From: Arcobacter_B sp049472135
GTDB lineage: Bacteria; Campylobacterota; Campylobacteria; Campylobacterales; Arcobacteraceae
Reading direction: 5' to 3'
Assembly (NCBI RefSeq): GCF_049472135.1
Contig: NZ_JBMOVV010000023.1
Coordinates: 1 to 11,705 of the forward strand
DNA length: 11,705 nt
Positions 1 through 7,362 of this stretch are shown in pieces; the first letter of the stretch is position 1, and each line of letters opens with the position of its first letter. Made by a program: the position numbers and the translations under genes. Under the pieces are notes generated by a model. That model was not told the DNA's origin. It worked only from the letters and a program-made list of their open reading frames with translations, and ran no database searches.

Positions 1-5
1 TAATC

Positions 6-26
6 TTTATAAACCGAATATAGAAA
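6..26 (-). repeat. 16S processing stalk, 3' arm (21-bp inverted repeat)
   Basis: This is the partner of 1737-1757, with all 21 positions complementary, and lies about 75 nt past the 16S 3' end. Its position past the gene on the RNA supports a complete 16S transcription unit continuing leftward toward a 16S-23S spacer outside the window. Confidence 0.88.
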
Positions 27-48
27 GGTTGATATACCTTTTTTATTT

Positions 49-91
49 GCTATCTTTGATAGCTTTGGAGAAGTTAATCGAATAACTTCTC
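49..91 (-). other. pre-16S trailer hairpins between 16S 3' end and processing arm
   Basis: Two perfect inverted repeats follow the 16S 3' end: GAGAAGTTA at 68-76 with TAACTTCTC at 83-91 (9 bp, 6-nt loop), and GCTATC at 49-54 with GATAGC at 58-63 (6 bp, 3-nt loop). A third, AAAGGT/ACCTTT at 24-29 / 36-41, overlaps the processing arm and so competes with it. Neither main hairpin is followed by a U-run in the transcribed direction, so they are not terminators. No tRNA is visible before the window edge. Confidence 0.5.
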
Positions 92-100
92 TCTTCTCTG

Positions 101-1617
<1,517 letters not shown>

Positions 1618-1736
1618 AAAGTGTTTGAAACTGACAATTTTTGTTTCCATTAAACAAAATTATCACTCAAGTGTTTTTACATAAATGTAAAAAGCTTAAA
1701 TAGACAAGAATTATTTTTCTTGTTTTTTTATCGTTT
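1618..1736 (-). other. pre-16S leader segment with three hairpins
   Basis: This stretch between the processing arm and the mature 16S has no gene. It holds three inverted repeats: 1704-1710 / 1717-1723 (7 bp, ACAAGAA), 1674-1682 / 1685-1693 (9 bp, TTTTTACAT, so tight that the inner pairs must open), and 1639-1646 / 1652-1659 (8 bp, TTTTGTTT). It is trimmed during maturation in known bacteria. The hairpins probably help 16S folding or processing, which is inference. Confidence 0.55.
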
Positions 1737-1757
1737 TTTCTATATTCGGTTTATAAA
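1737..1757 (-). repeat. 16S processing stalk, 5' arm (21-bp inverted repeat)
   Basis: This 21-nt segment is the exact reverse complement of 6-26 on the other side of the 16S gene. In the precursor RNA the two arms would pair without mismatch and loop out the whole 16S. Such stalks are the known RNase III substrate that releases pre-16S rRNA. The core is ATAAACCGAATATAG. Pairing stops at both ends of the 21 bp. Confidence 0.88.
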
Positions 1758-1780
1758 AATTACTTCTTATTAACCTTCGT

Positions 1781-1792
1781 TTTTAAAGATCA
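1781..1792 (-). promoter_or_regulatory. boxA-like antitermination element in the rRNA leader
   Basis: The leader RNA reads TGATCTTTAAAA here, matching the E. coli rRNA boxA TGCTCTTTAACA at 10 of 12 positions. boxA binds NusB/NusE and protects rRNA transcripts from early termination. It lies about 40 nt after the predicted start and before the processing stalk, the expected order. A weak 5-bp hairpin (one G-U pair) at 1802-1819, just upstream, sits where boxB would be. Confidence 0.55.
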
Positions 1793-1836
1793 TATCTCTT
1801 TAGAACTTTGTGTCGTTCCTCTGAAATTGGACGGGA

Positions 1837-1865
1837 ATTATAGACAAATTATCCCCCTTTGTCAA
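1837..1865 (-). promoter_or_regulatory. rRNA operon sigma-70 promoter
   Basis: Read on the minus strand, TTGACA (1860-1865) is followed by exactly 17 bp and then TATAAT (1837-1842), a perfect match to the E. coli sigma-70 consensus in both boxes and in spacing. Directly downstream is a GC-rich discriminator, TCCCGTCC, in otherwise AT-rich DNA. Such discriminators are the established feature of stringently controlled (ppGpp-sensitive) rRNA promoters. Transcription should start near 1828-1830, about 210 nt before the 16S gene. The position upstream of 16S and the match quality make this assignment strong. Control by ppGpp is inferred from the discriminator only. Confidence 0.9.
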
Positions 1866-1905
1866 GAGAAAACTCTTAATAAAAGCTTAAATTTTAAAAG
1901 TTTCT
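1866..1905 (-). promoter_or_regulatory. AT-rich tract upstream of the rRNA promoter (UP-element-like)
   Basis: Immediately upstream of the -35 box, the minus strand carries alternating A and T tracts (AAACTTTTAAAATTTAAGC and then TTTTATTAAGAGTTTTC). This is where the alpha subunit of RNA polymerase contacts UP elements in strong rRNA promoters. The whole region is AT-rich, so base composition alone is weak support. Confidence 0.4.
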
Positions 1906-1955
1906 TATTTTTTGTCTGTTTTATTACTTTTTACAATGTTTTTATTGTATTTATT
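1906..1955 (-). other. Short spacer between hlyD-like gene and rRNA promoter region, no clear terminator
   Basis: After the hlyD-like stop the only stem visible is TACAAT/ATTGTA (1932-1937 / 1944-1949). In the direction of hlyD transcription it is followed by AAAAAG rather than a U-run, so it does not look like an intrinsic terminator for this operon. Read on the plus strand the stem is followed by a T-rich stretch, but no plus-strand gene precedes it. Confidence 0.4.
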
Positions 1956-3293
1956 TTATCTTTCATGTAAAGCATTATCTTTTGTTTTCAGAATTGGCTT
2001 TAAAATATAATCTAAAATTGATTTTTTACCTGTAATAATATCTACACTTGTAATCATTCCTGGAATAATTGGAAGTTTTTCTTTATTTTTTTCCAAATAG
2101 TTTTTATCTGTTTTAACAATTACTTTATAATAGCTTTTTTGATTTTTATCATTTTTGTCTATTATACTATCAGCTGATATTTCTACAATATTTCCTTCTA
2201 ATGCTCCATATATTGAAAAGTCATAGGCTGTAATTTTTACAATTGCTTTTTGTTTTGGATTTATGAAAGCAATATCTTTAGGATCAATTTTTGCTTCAAC
2301 CAATAAGATATCACTTTGAGGAACTATTTCTATTAAGTCTATACCTGACTTTACAACGCCCCCTACTGTATTAATATTTATTTGTTTAATAATTCCATTT
2401 ACAGGTGAGTATAAAATAGTTTTATCAACTTTATCTTTTTGTGCAATAATTTTTGATTCATATTTTTTAATCTCAGTATTGATTTTTTGTAATTCATTTG
2501 AAGCTTCTGCTTTAAAAATCTTTGTTTTTTCTATAATTCTATTTTTTGCTTCTTCTATAGCATATTTAGCTTTTGGGATTTGAATATATGTTGTTTGAAG
2601 TTCTCCTTCTAATTCTGTCAACTCTTTTTTTATTTTTAACAAATCTACTTTTGATCTTGAACCTCTTGATACCATTTTATTTATAGTATTAAATTCTTCT
2701 TTTACTAGATTAAGTCTTTTTTTTAATTGTATACTCTTATTTTCTAGTTCTCTTAATTCTTGTTCTTTTTGTTTAAACTGAATTTTAAAAATATTTGAAG
2801 TGCTTAATAATTCTTCAACTCTTGATTTAAACAGTTTCTTATCATTTTCAATAAAGTTTTTTGCATTTTTTTCTAAATCTTTTTTATATTCTAAACTTTT
2901 TATTTCTTTATTTAAATCAATATTTGCTTCCGCTTCTAACCTTTTTTTTGTTACTAATAAATGAAAATATGTTTGTTTATTCTCTTCTAATGATGCTTGA
3001 AATCTTGTAGTATCAATTTTCATTAGCTCTTGACCTTTTTGTACTATACTTCCTTCTTTTACAAGGATTTCAGAAATAAGACCACCATCTAAACTTTGAA
3101 TTTTCTTTATTCTTTCTGAAGGTATTACTTTTCCTTCTCCTCTTGTAAGTTCATCAACTTTTGCAAAATATGCCCAAATAAAAGCTATTATAAAAAAACT
3201 TACTATTGTAAAAAAGAATAAAATTATCTTAGAACTTAATTTTGCATTTTTTTGAGAATGTAATGTGTCTACAAAATTTATATCTTCTTGCAT
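1956..3293 (-). CDS. Type I secretion periplasmic adaptor (HlyD/LapC family)
   Basis: This membrane-fusion protein joins the inner-membrane ABC exporter to the TolC-like channel across the periplasm. The 445 residues match the usual family length. A short cytoplasmic tail is followed by one membrane anchor (about 22-42), a first half-lipoyl/beta-barrel segment (about 55-95, with the GEGKVIPSERIKKIQ and VKEGSIVQKGQ motifs), a long Lys/Glu-rich coiled-coil hairpin (about 98-290), the second lipoyl half (SPVNGIIKQ, about 296-304), and a C-terminal beta domain. Residues 409-431 fit the PROSITE HlyD-family signature PS00543 at every position (G412-M, T-G-K-K, then LDYIL). Its ATG directly abuts the exporter stop codon (TAAATG), and an AAAAGGA ribosome binding site lies inside the exporter's end, so translation is probably coupled. 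It is the last gene of the operon, and no clear terminator follows. Confidence 0.95.
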   Translation of the reverse strand: MQEDINFVDTLHSQKNAKLSSKIILFFFTIVSFFIIAFIWAYFAKVDELTRGEGKVIPSERIKKIQSLDGGLISEILVKEGSIVQKGQELMKIDTTRFQASLEENKQTYFHLLVTKKRLEAEANIDLNKEIKSLEYKKDLEKNAKNFIENDKKLFKSRVEELLSTSNIFKIQFKQKEQELRELENKSIQLKKRLNLVKEEFNTINKMVSRGSRSKVDLLKIKKELTELEGELQTTYIQIPKAKYAIEEAKNRIIEKTKIFKAEASNELQKINTEIKKYESKIIAQKDKVDKTILYSPVNGIIKQININTVGGVVKSGIDLIEIVPQSDILLVEAKIDPKDIAFINPKQKAIVKITAYDFSIYGALEGNIVEISADSIIDKNDKNQKSYYKVIVKTDKNYLEKNKEKLPIIPGMITSVDIITGKKSILDYILKPILKTKDNALHER

Positions 3294-5510
3294 TTAAATC
3301 CTTTTTATTCTATTAGTTTTTAAAATTGTTTGATTTTTATTACTATTTGTTTGTGTTTGAGTAAAAGAAGATATGATTTTATCTTTTGCACCATCAGCTA
3401 CAACTTTGCCATCTTCAATAACAATCAACCTATCTACTAAGGATAATAATGATGGCTTATGTGTAATTATTAAAAGTGTTTTATCTTCAATGATATTTTT
3501 AAGATTACTCTTAAATTTATTTTCTGATAATTCATCCATCATATTTGTAGGTTCATCTAAAATTAAGATATTAGGATTTGACAAAATTGCTCTTGCTAAA
3601 GTTACTGCTTGCCTTTCTCCACCTGATAAACCTTCTCCTCTCTCTCCTACAATCAAATCATATCCAGATTCATGTTTTCCAATAAATTCATGCACACCTG
3701 CAACTTGTGCTGCTTTTAGTACTTCTTCATCACTTACATATTGCTCGCCAATTGTAATATTATCTTTTATACTTCCCATAAATAAAAATGGTTCTTGAGG
3801 TACATATCCAATAGATCTTCTTAAATCTACTGGATCAATTTGTCTAATATCAGTATCATTAATAAGTATTGACCCTTTATTCGCTTCAAAAAGATTTAAT
3901 AGTAATTTGGCAAAAGTTGATTTTCCAGAACCAATTTTTCCAATTATTCCTACTTTTTCACCCTCTTTTATAGAAATATTTATATTTTTTAATACATTAT
4001 ATTTTTGATCTTTGTATGAAAAATCTACGTCTTTAAAAATAATATCACCTTTTAGATTTGGTCTACTAAGATATCTTTTATTTGAAGAACGTTCTACTGG
4101 CATTTTCATAATCTCATCAATATTATCTAAAGATAAAAGTGTTCTATCTAATCTAATAATCATTCCAACTATTTGAGATACAGGTCCAATGACTCTACTA
4201 TTTAACATCATTGCTGCAATAATTGCTCCCATTGTAACTTCACCATTTGTAGCAAGAATTACACCAAATGCAACAATTAACACTCCTGAAAGCTGAGATA
4301 TAAAACCAACAAAATAAGTAACAACCTGTGATAAGTAATGGGATTTATTTCCATAATATGAGGTTTGAGAGATTGATCTTTCCCAATGGGTTCTCATTCT
4401 ATTTAATGCTCTTACACTTTTTATGATTTCTAATCCGGTTACTGTTTCAGTTAAAACTGTTTGTTTTATCTGTTCTTCTTTTGCCGAATTTAAAATAGCC
4501 TTTTTTATTGGTCTTTGCATAAACCAAGAAAAAAGTATTGCTATTATCATAGTTCCTAAACTGATATATCCTAAAGGTCCCCCAACATAAAATATAACAG
4601 CTATAAATAATAAAACAAAGGGTAAGTCAACAAAAGCCGTGATAGTAACTGTTGTAAAAAACTCTCTAACACTTTCAAAGGATTGAAGCCTACTTACAAA
4701 CATTCCAGTTGATGAGGGCTTAGAATCTAACTTTATATTTAAAAGTTGATCAAAGATTTTACTTGACATGCGAATATCAGCCCTTTTACCTGCTTGTTCA
4801 ATAAAATATGCTCTTATTAGTTTCAATATAAAATCAAAGAATAAAACAAATATTATTCCAATAAGTAAAACCCATAAAGTATCAACTGCTTTATTTGGTA
4901 AAACTCTATCATAAACATTCATAGTAAATAATGGAATAAATATCACAAAGATATTGATTAATATTGCTGCAATTATCACTAATTTGTAAATTGAAATATT
5001 TTTTTTCATAGTTCGATAAAACCACTTTTTATTATCATCTATATTAATATCTTTTTCTACCCTATTCTCAAAATTGTATGCTGGTTTTATTATAAGAAGA
5101 TTATTTGTGTATATTTCATTTAATTTATCAAAAGATAAATGCACTTCACCACTGCTAATATGTGGCATTATAATTGTTGCAACTTTATCATTATTGTCTA
5201 TATTTAGAACTACGCAAGATTTATTATTATTAAGTATCATCACTGCAGGTAAAGCTTTATTGTTAATATGCTCAATTTCTCTATTAACTGCTTTTGTAAT
5301 TAATCCAATTTTTTTTGCTGCAGTTTTAAACATAGTTGGTGTCATTAAAGAATCATGGATAGCTAATCCTGCTATCAACGATTCTTTAGATGAAGGTCTT
5401 TTATGAAATTTTGAAAGAAACAGTAAAGATTCTAAAAGAGTATCTACTTCTTTAGAATCCTCTTTTATAGAATTAAAATCATCATTAAAATTAATATTGC
5501 TACTATTCAA
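3294..5510 (-). CDS. Type I secretion ABC exporter, LssB/LapB type, with C39-like domain
   Basis: This inner-membrane permease-ATPase powers one-step export of a protein with a C-terminal signal. The 738 residues comprise an N-terminal C39-peptidase-like domain (about 25-150), six membrane segments (about 172-445, the first pair at 175-197 and 211-232) and a nucleotide-binding domain (about 490-710). The latter has Walker A GKIGSGKST (524-532), Q-loop PQEPF (571-575), signature LSGGERQ (628-634), Walker B ILILDEP (648-654) and switch H684. The GKIGSGKST form and the VDRLIVIEDGKVVADG stretch recall the LssB subfamily. The C39-like domain has no cysteine before C99 and cannot be a working leader peptidase, as in HlyB and LapB. 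The start is TTG: the codon directly before it is an in-frame TAG, and no ATG occurs until about residue 55, inside the domain. AAGTAGGTG, overlapping the tolC stop, supplies the ribosome binding site. Confidence 0.95.
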   Translation of the reverse strand: MNSSNINFNDDFNSIKEDSKEVDTLLESLLFLSKFHKRPSSKESLIAGLAIHDSLMTPTMFKTAAKKIGLITKAVNREIEHINNKALPAVMILNNNKSCVVLNIDNNDKVATIIMPHISSGEVHLSFDKLNEIYTNNLLIIKPAYNFENRVEKDINIDDNKKWFYRTMKKNISIYKLVIIAAILINIFVIFIPLFTMNVYDRVLPNKAVDTLWVLLIGIIFVLFFDFILKLIRAYFIEQAGKRADIRMSSKIFDQLLNIKLDSKPSSTGMFVSRLQSFESVREFFTTVTITAFVDLPFVLLFIAVIFYVGGPLGYISLGTMIIAILFSWFMQRPIKKAILNSAKEEQIKQTVLTETVTGLEIIKSVRALNRMRTHWERSISQTSYYGNKSHYLSQVVTYFVGFISQLSGVLIVAFGVILATNGEVTMGAIIAAMMLNSRVIGPVSQIVGMIIRLDRTLLSLDNIDEIMKMPVERSSNKRYLSRPNLKGDIIFKDVDFSYKDQKYNVLKNINISIKEGEKVGIIGKIGSGKSTFAKLLLNLFEANKGSILINDTDIRQIDPVDLRRSIGYVPQEPFLFMGSIKDNITIGEQYVSDEEVLKAAQVAGVHEFIGKHESGYDLIVGERGEGLSGGERQAVTLARAILSNPNILILDEPTNMMDELSENKFKSNLKNIIEDKTLLIITHKPSLLSLVDRLIVIEDGKVVADGAKDKIISSFTQTQTNSNKNQTILKTNRIKRI

Positions 5511-5526
5511 CTAATACACCTACTTA
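5511..5526 (-). promoter_or_regulatory. Ribosome binding site fused to the tolC stop, deciding a TTG start
   Basis: On the minus strand the sequence reads AAGTAGGTGTATTAG followed by TTG. The TAG stop of the tolC-like gene (5520-5522) is embedded in the Shine-Dalgarno-like AGTAGGTG. A second TAG (5511-5513) is in frame immediately before the TTG start, so the exporter frame cannot extend upstream. This arrangement suits re-initiation by ribosomes finishing the upstream gene. Confidence 0.6.
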
Positions 5527-7181
5527 ATTTTTTTAATATAATAAGAATTAGGGTATTTGTAATTTAAACTATTTTTTAAAGCATTAGCATTTACACTTCC
5601 ATCAATGTTATAAGCAGCCAAGGTAAATGTACCATTTTTATTTGATACTACTTTTAATTTCTGATTATTTTTTAAATCTTTTAATGTTTTATCAAGAGCA
5701 ATTTGTGCTTTTTGATGAGAATTATATGTATTTAAAAATAATGCATACTCATTTGATACATTAGAGCCTAACTCTTCAGATAAATTATTTGTATTTGAAG
5801 GTTCATCTAAATTTAATTCTTCTTCCATACTTTTAGACTCATTTTCTTTTGTTTCTTCTGTTTTTAAGAATACATCTCCATCACAAACTTGTCTTTTTGA
5901 TGTTGATATAGAATTTTGAAGAGAAGATTTTAACTGTAAAATTTGATAATATGCTTGATACATATTAAATTCTGTATTGATTAAAGATACTTTTGAATTA
6001 TATAAATCAGCTTCTACATTTAAAACATCAATAAAACTTCTAGTACCAGAATCAAATTGATCGTTATAAATTTTAATTATCTGTTTATTTTCTTCTATAA
6101 ATTGCTTTAACTCAACAATCTGTTTTTTAGAAGTTTGATATGTATTAAATGCCACTGTTAATTGATCAACTATATCTTTTGTAACAACATCAAGTTTAGC
6201 TTTTGATTCTTTTAAAAATAATCTTTCTCTTTGGCTAGCTTTATCATCTGCAAAACCATTGAAGATATTGTACCTTAACTCAATTTTTCCCGAATATCTT
6301 TTTGTTTTAGTTTCATCAGTAATCAGATCGTTATCATGTATAGCTTGTAATTTAAATTTTAATGTAGGTAGAAAACTTGAATCCGTTTGAGATAATTTTT
6401 CTTTTTGTTCTTTTATCTTCTCTATTTGCTCTTTTATCTTATAATTTGATGTTAAAGTAATAGCTTTTAACTTTTGTAAAGAAGAGGGAATTAAAGACTC
6501 ATCAATATTAGGCCTACAAATCTCACCTAAAATTTTTAATCCTACATTTTTATCAAATGAACTTCTAGACATATTATAGTTATTTATTTCATCAAAAAGC
6601 TTATTTTTTGCATTATGTATTTTAGCTTTAGTTTGAACTTTATCTAATATTGTTCCATTAATTTCTTCAGTTTGTTTAGCAATAGTTAAATATCCATCGT
6701 GAACTTTGATATTATTTTCTGAAACTTTAATTCTTTCTTGAAACTTCACCATATTTAGATATGCATTAACACCATCCAAAATGATGTTCTCAATATCATT
6801 AGAATTTTTGTATTTGTTTGACGAATATCTAAATTCTGATTCTGCAACTCTACTTGATGTAAGATTTCCATCATATAATAATTGTTCTAAATCTAATTGA
6901 ACATTATTTCCTGTTCTTGTTTCATCAGTATTTAAAGTAGATGACTTTTCTTCTTCTTTTATCTTTTCTAAAGAAGCAGTCAAATCAACTTTTGGATAAT
7001 AACCTGATTTTTGTTCATCGACATAGTTTTTAAAAGCATTATTATTTAATGATTTTGAATGTATATCTTGATTACTTTTTAGTGTATGAGAAACAACATC
7101 TTTTAAAGAAGTTGCATTAGAAGTACCAAAAAGTGCCATTATTACGGGAATACTGTAAAAAAATCTGTTTACTTTCATCAT
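5520..7181 (-). CDS. TolC-family outer-membrane channel with C-terminal SPOR-like domain
   Basis: This is the outer-membrane exit duct of the type I secretion system encoded by the same operon. A signal peptide (about 1-23, cut after SNA) precedes two outer-membrane-efflux repeats (about 25-220 and 232-425) with typical features: SGYYPKVDLTAS (59-70), LEQLLYDG (98-105), ELRYNIFNGF (301-310), FDSGTRSFIDVLNVEADLY (376-394). At 553 residues it is about 100 longer than typical TolC proteins. The excess is an acidic, Ser/Asn-rich linker (about 436-475) and a compact end domain (478-553) whose strand-helix-strand order resembles a SPOR peptidoglycan-binding domain. The first two codons are both ATG. 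AAGGA lies 3 nt before the first and 6 nt before the second, so 7178 is the likelier true start. A promoter-like sequence lies just upstream. It is the first gene of the operon. Confidence 0.92.
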   Translation of the reverse strand: MMKVNRFFYSIPVIMALFGTSNATSLKDVVSHTLKSNQDIHSKSLNNNAFKNYVDEQKSGYYPKVDLTASLEKIKEEEKSSTLNTDETRTGNNVQLDLEQLLYDGNLTSSRVAESEFRYSSNKYKNSNDIENIILDGVNAYLNMVKFQERIKVSENNIKVHDGYLTIAKQTEEINGTILDKVQTKAKIHNAKNKLFDEINNYNMSRSSFDKNVGLKILGEICRPNIDESLIPSSLQKLKAITLTSNYKIKEQIEKIKEQKEKLSQTDSSFLPTLKFKLQAIHDNDLITDETKTKRYSGKIELRYNIFNGFADDKASQRERLFLKESKAKLDVVTKDIVDQLTVAFNTYQTSKKQIVELKQFIEENKQIIKIYNDQFDSGTRSFIDVLNVEADLYNSKVSLINTEFNMYQAYYQILQLKSSLQNSISTSKRQVCDGDVFLKTEETKENESKSMEEELNLDEPSNTNNLSEELGSNVSNEYALFLNTYNSHQKAQIALDKTLKDLKNNQKLKVVSNKNGTFTLAAYNIDGSVNANALKNSLNYKYPNSYYIKKIK

Positions 7182-7204
7182 AATTCCTTATTTTTAATAA
7201 TCGC

Positions 7205-7233
7205 ATTGTATATAAAAAAAATAAAAAAATCAA
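7205..7233 (-). promoter_or_regulatory. Candidate promoter of the type I secretion operon
   Basis: The minus strand reads TTGATT (7228-7233), 17 bp made almost wholly of T and A, then TACAAT (7205-7210). This is 4/6 and 5/6 to the sigma-70 consensus at ideal spacing. A T-rich stretch before the -10 box is typical of Campylobacterota promoters. The transcript would begin near 7198, giving a leader of only about 20 nt before the tolC-like gene. The DNA is extremely AT-rich, so chance matches are likely. Confidence 0.5.
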
Positions 7234-7267
7234 TAATTAAACACTATTTCATAAAATATAAAATTAT

Positions 7268-7298
7268 AAAATGTAACCATTTTGTAATTATTAATAAT
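7268..7298. promoter_or_regulatory. Dyad-symmetric elements in the divergent intergenic region (candidate operator)
   Basis: The 163-bp space between the two divergent operons holds a 16-bp dyad, AAAATG-TAAC-CATTTT (7268-7283), followed within 4 bp by a perfect 12-bp palindrome, ATTATTAATAAT (7287-7298). TGTAA occurs at 7272, 7283 and 7319. Lying between two promoters, such sites could bind a regulator of both operons. No known operator is recognised, and AT-rich DNA yields palindromes by chance. Confidence 0.3.
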
Positions 7299-7326
7299 AA
7301 AAAAATAAGATTAGTTACTGTAAAAT
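7282..7326 (+). promoter_or_regulatory. Candidate promoter region of the polysaccharide operon
   Basis: Two weak options exist: TTGTAA (7282-7287) with an 18-bp spacer and TAAGAT (7306-7311), or a lone TAAAAT (7321-7326) preceded by AT-rich DNA, as in the -35-poor promoters known in Campylobacterota. Either would start transcription shortly before the ATG at 7363. The first option overlaps the dyad elements. Which one is used cannot be decided by reading. Confidence 0.3.
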
Positions 7327-7362
7327 TATTCAAAATTTTATTTAATGATCAGGATTTTATTT

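Noticed and set aside
1704..1730. Plus-strand terminator-like hairpin ACAAGAA/TTCTTGT followed by a T-run
   Set aside because: It would act only on plus-strand transcription, and no plus-strand gene precedes it. The DNA is the rRNA leader read on the minus strand, where no U-run follows the stem.
3373..3798. Plus-strand frames opposite the exporter (3373-3798 and 5074-5406)
   Set aside because: They are mirror images of conserved coding sequence (nucleotide-binding domain and C39-like domain) and have no independent support.
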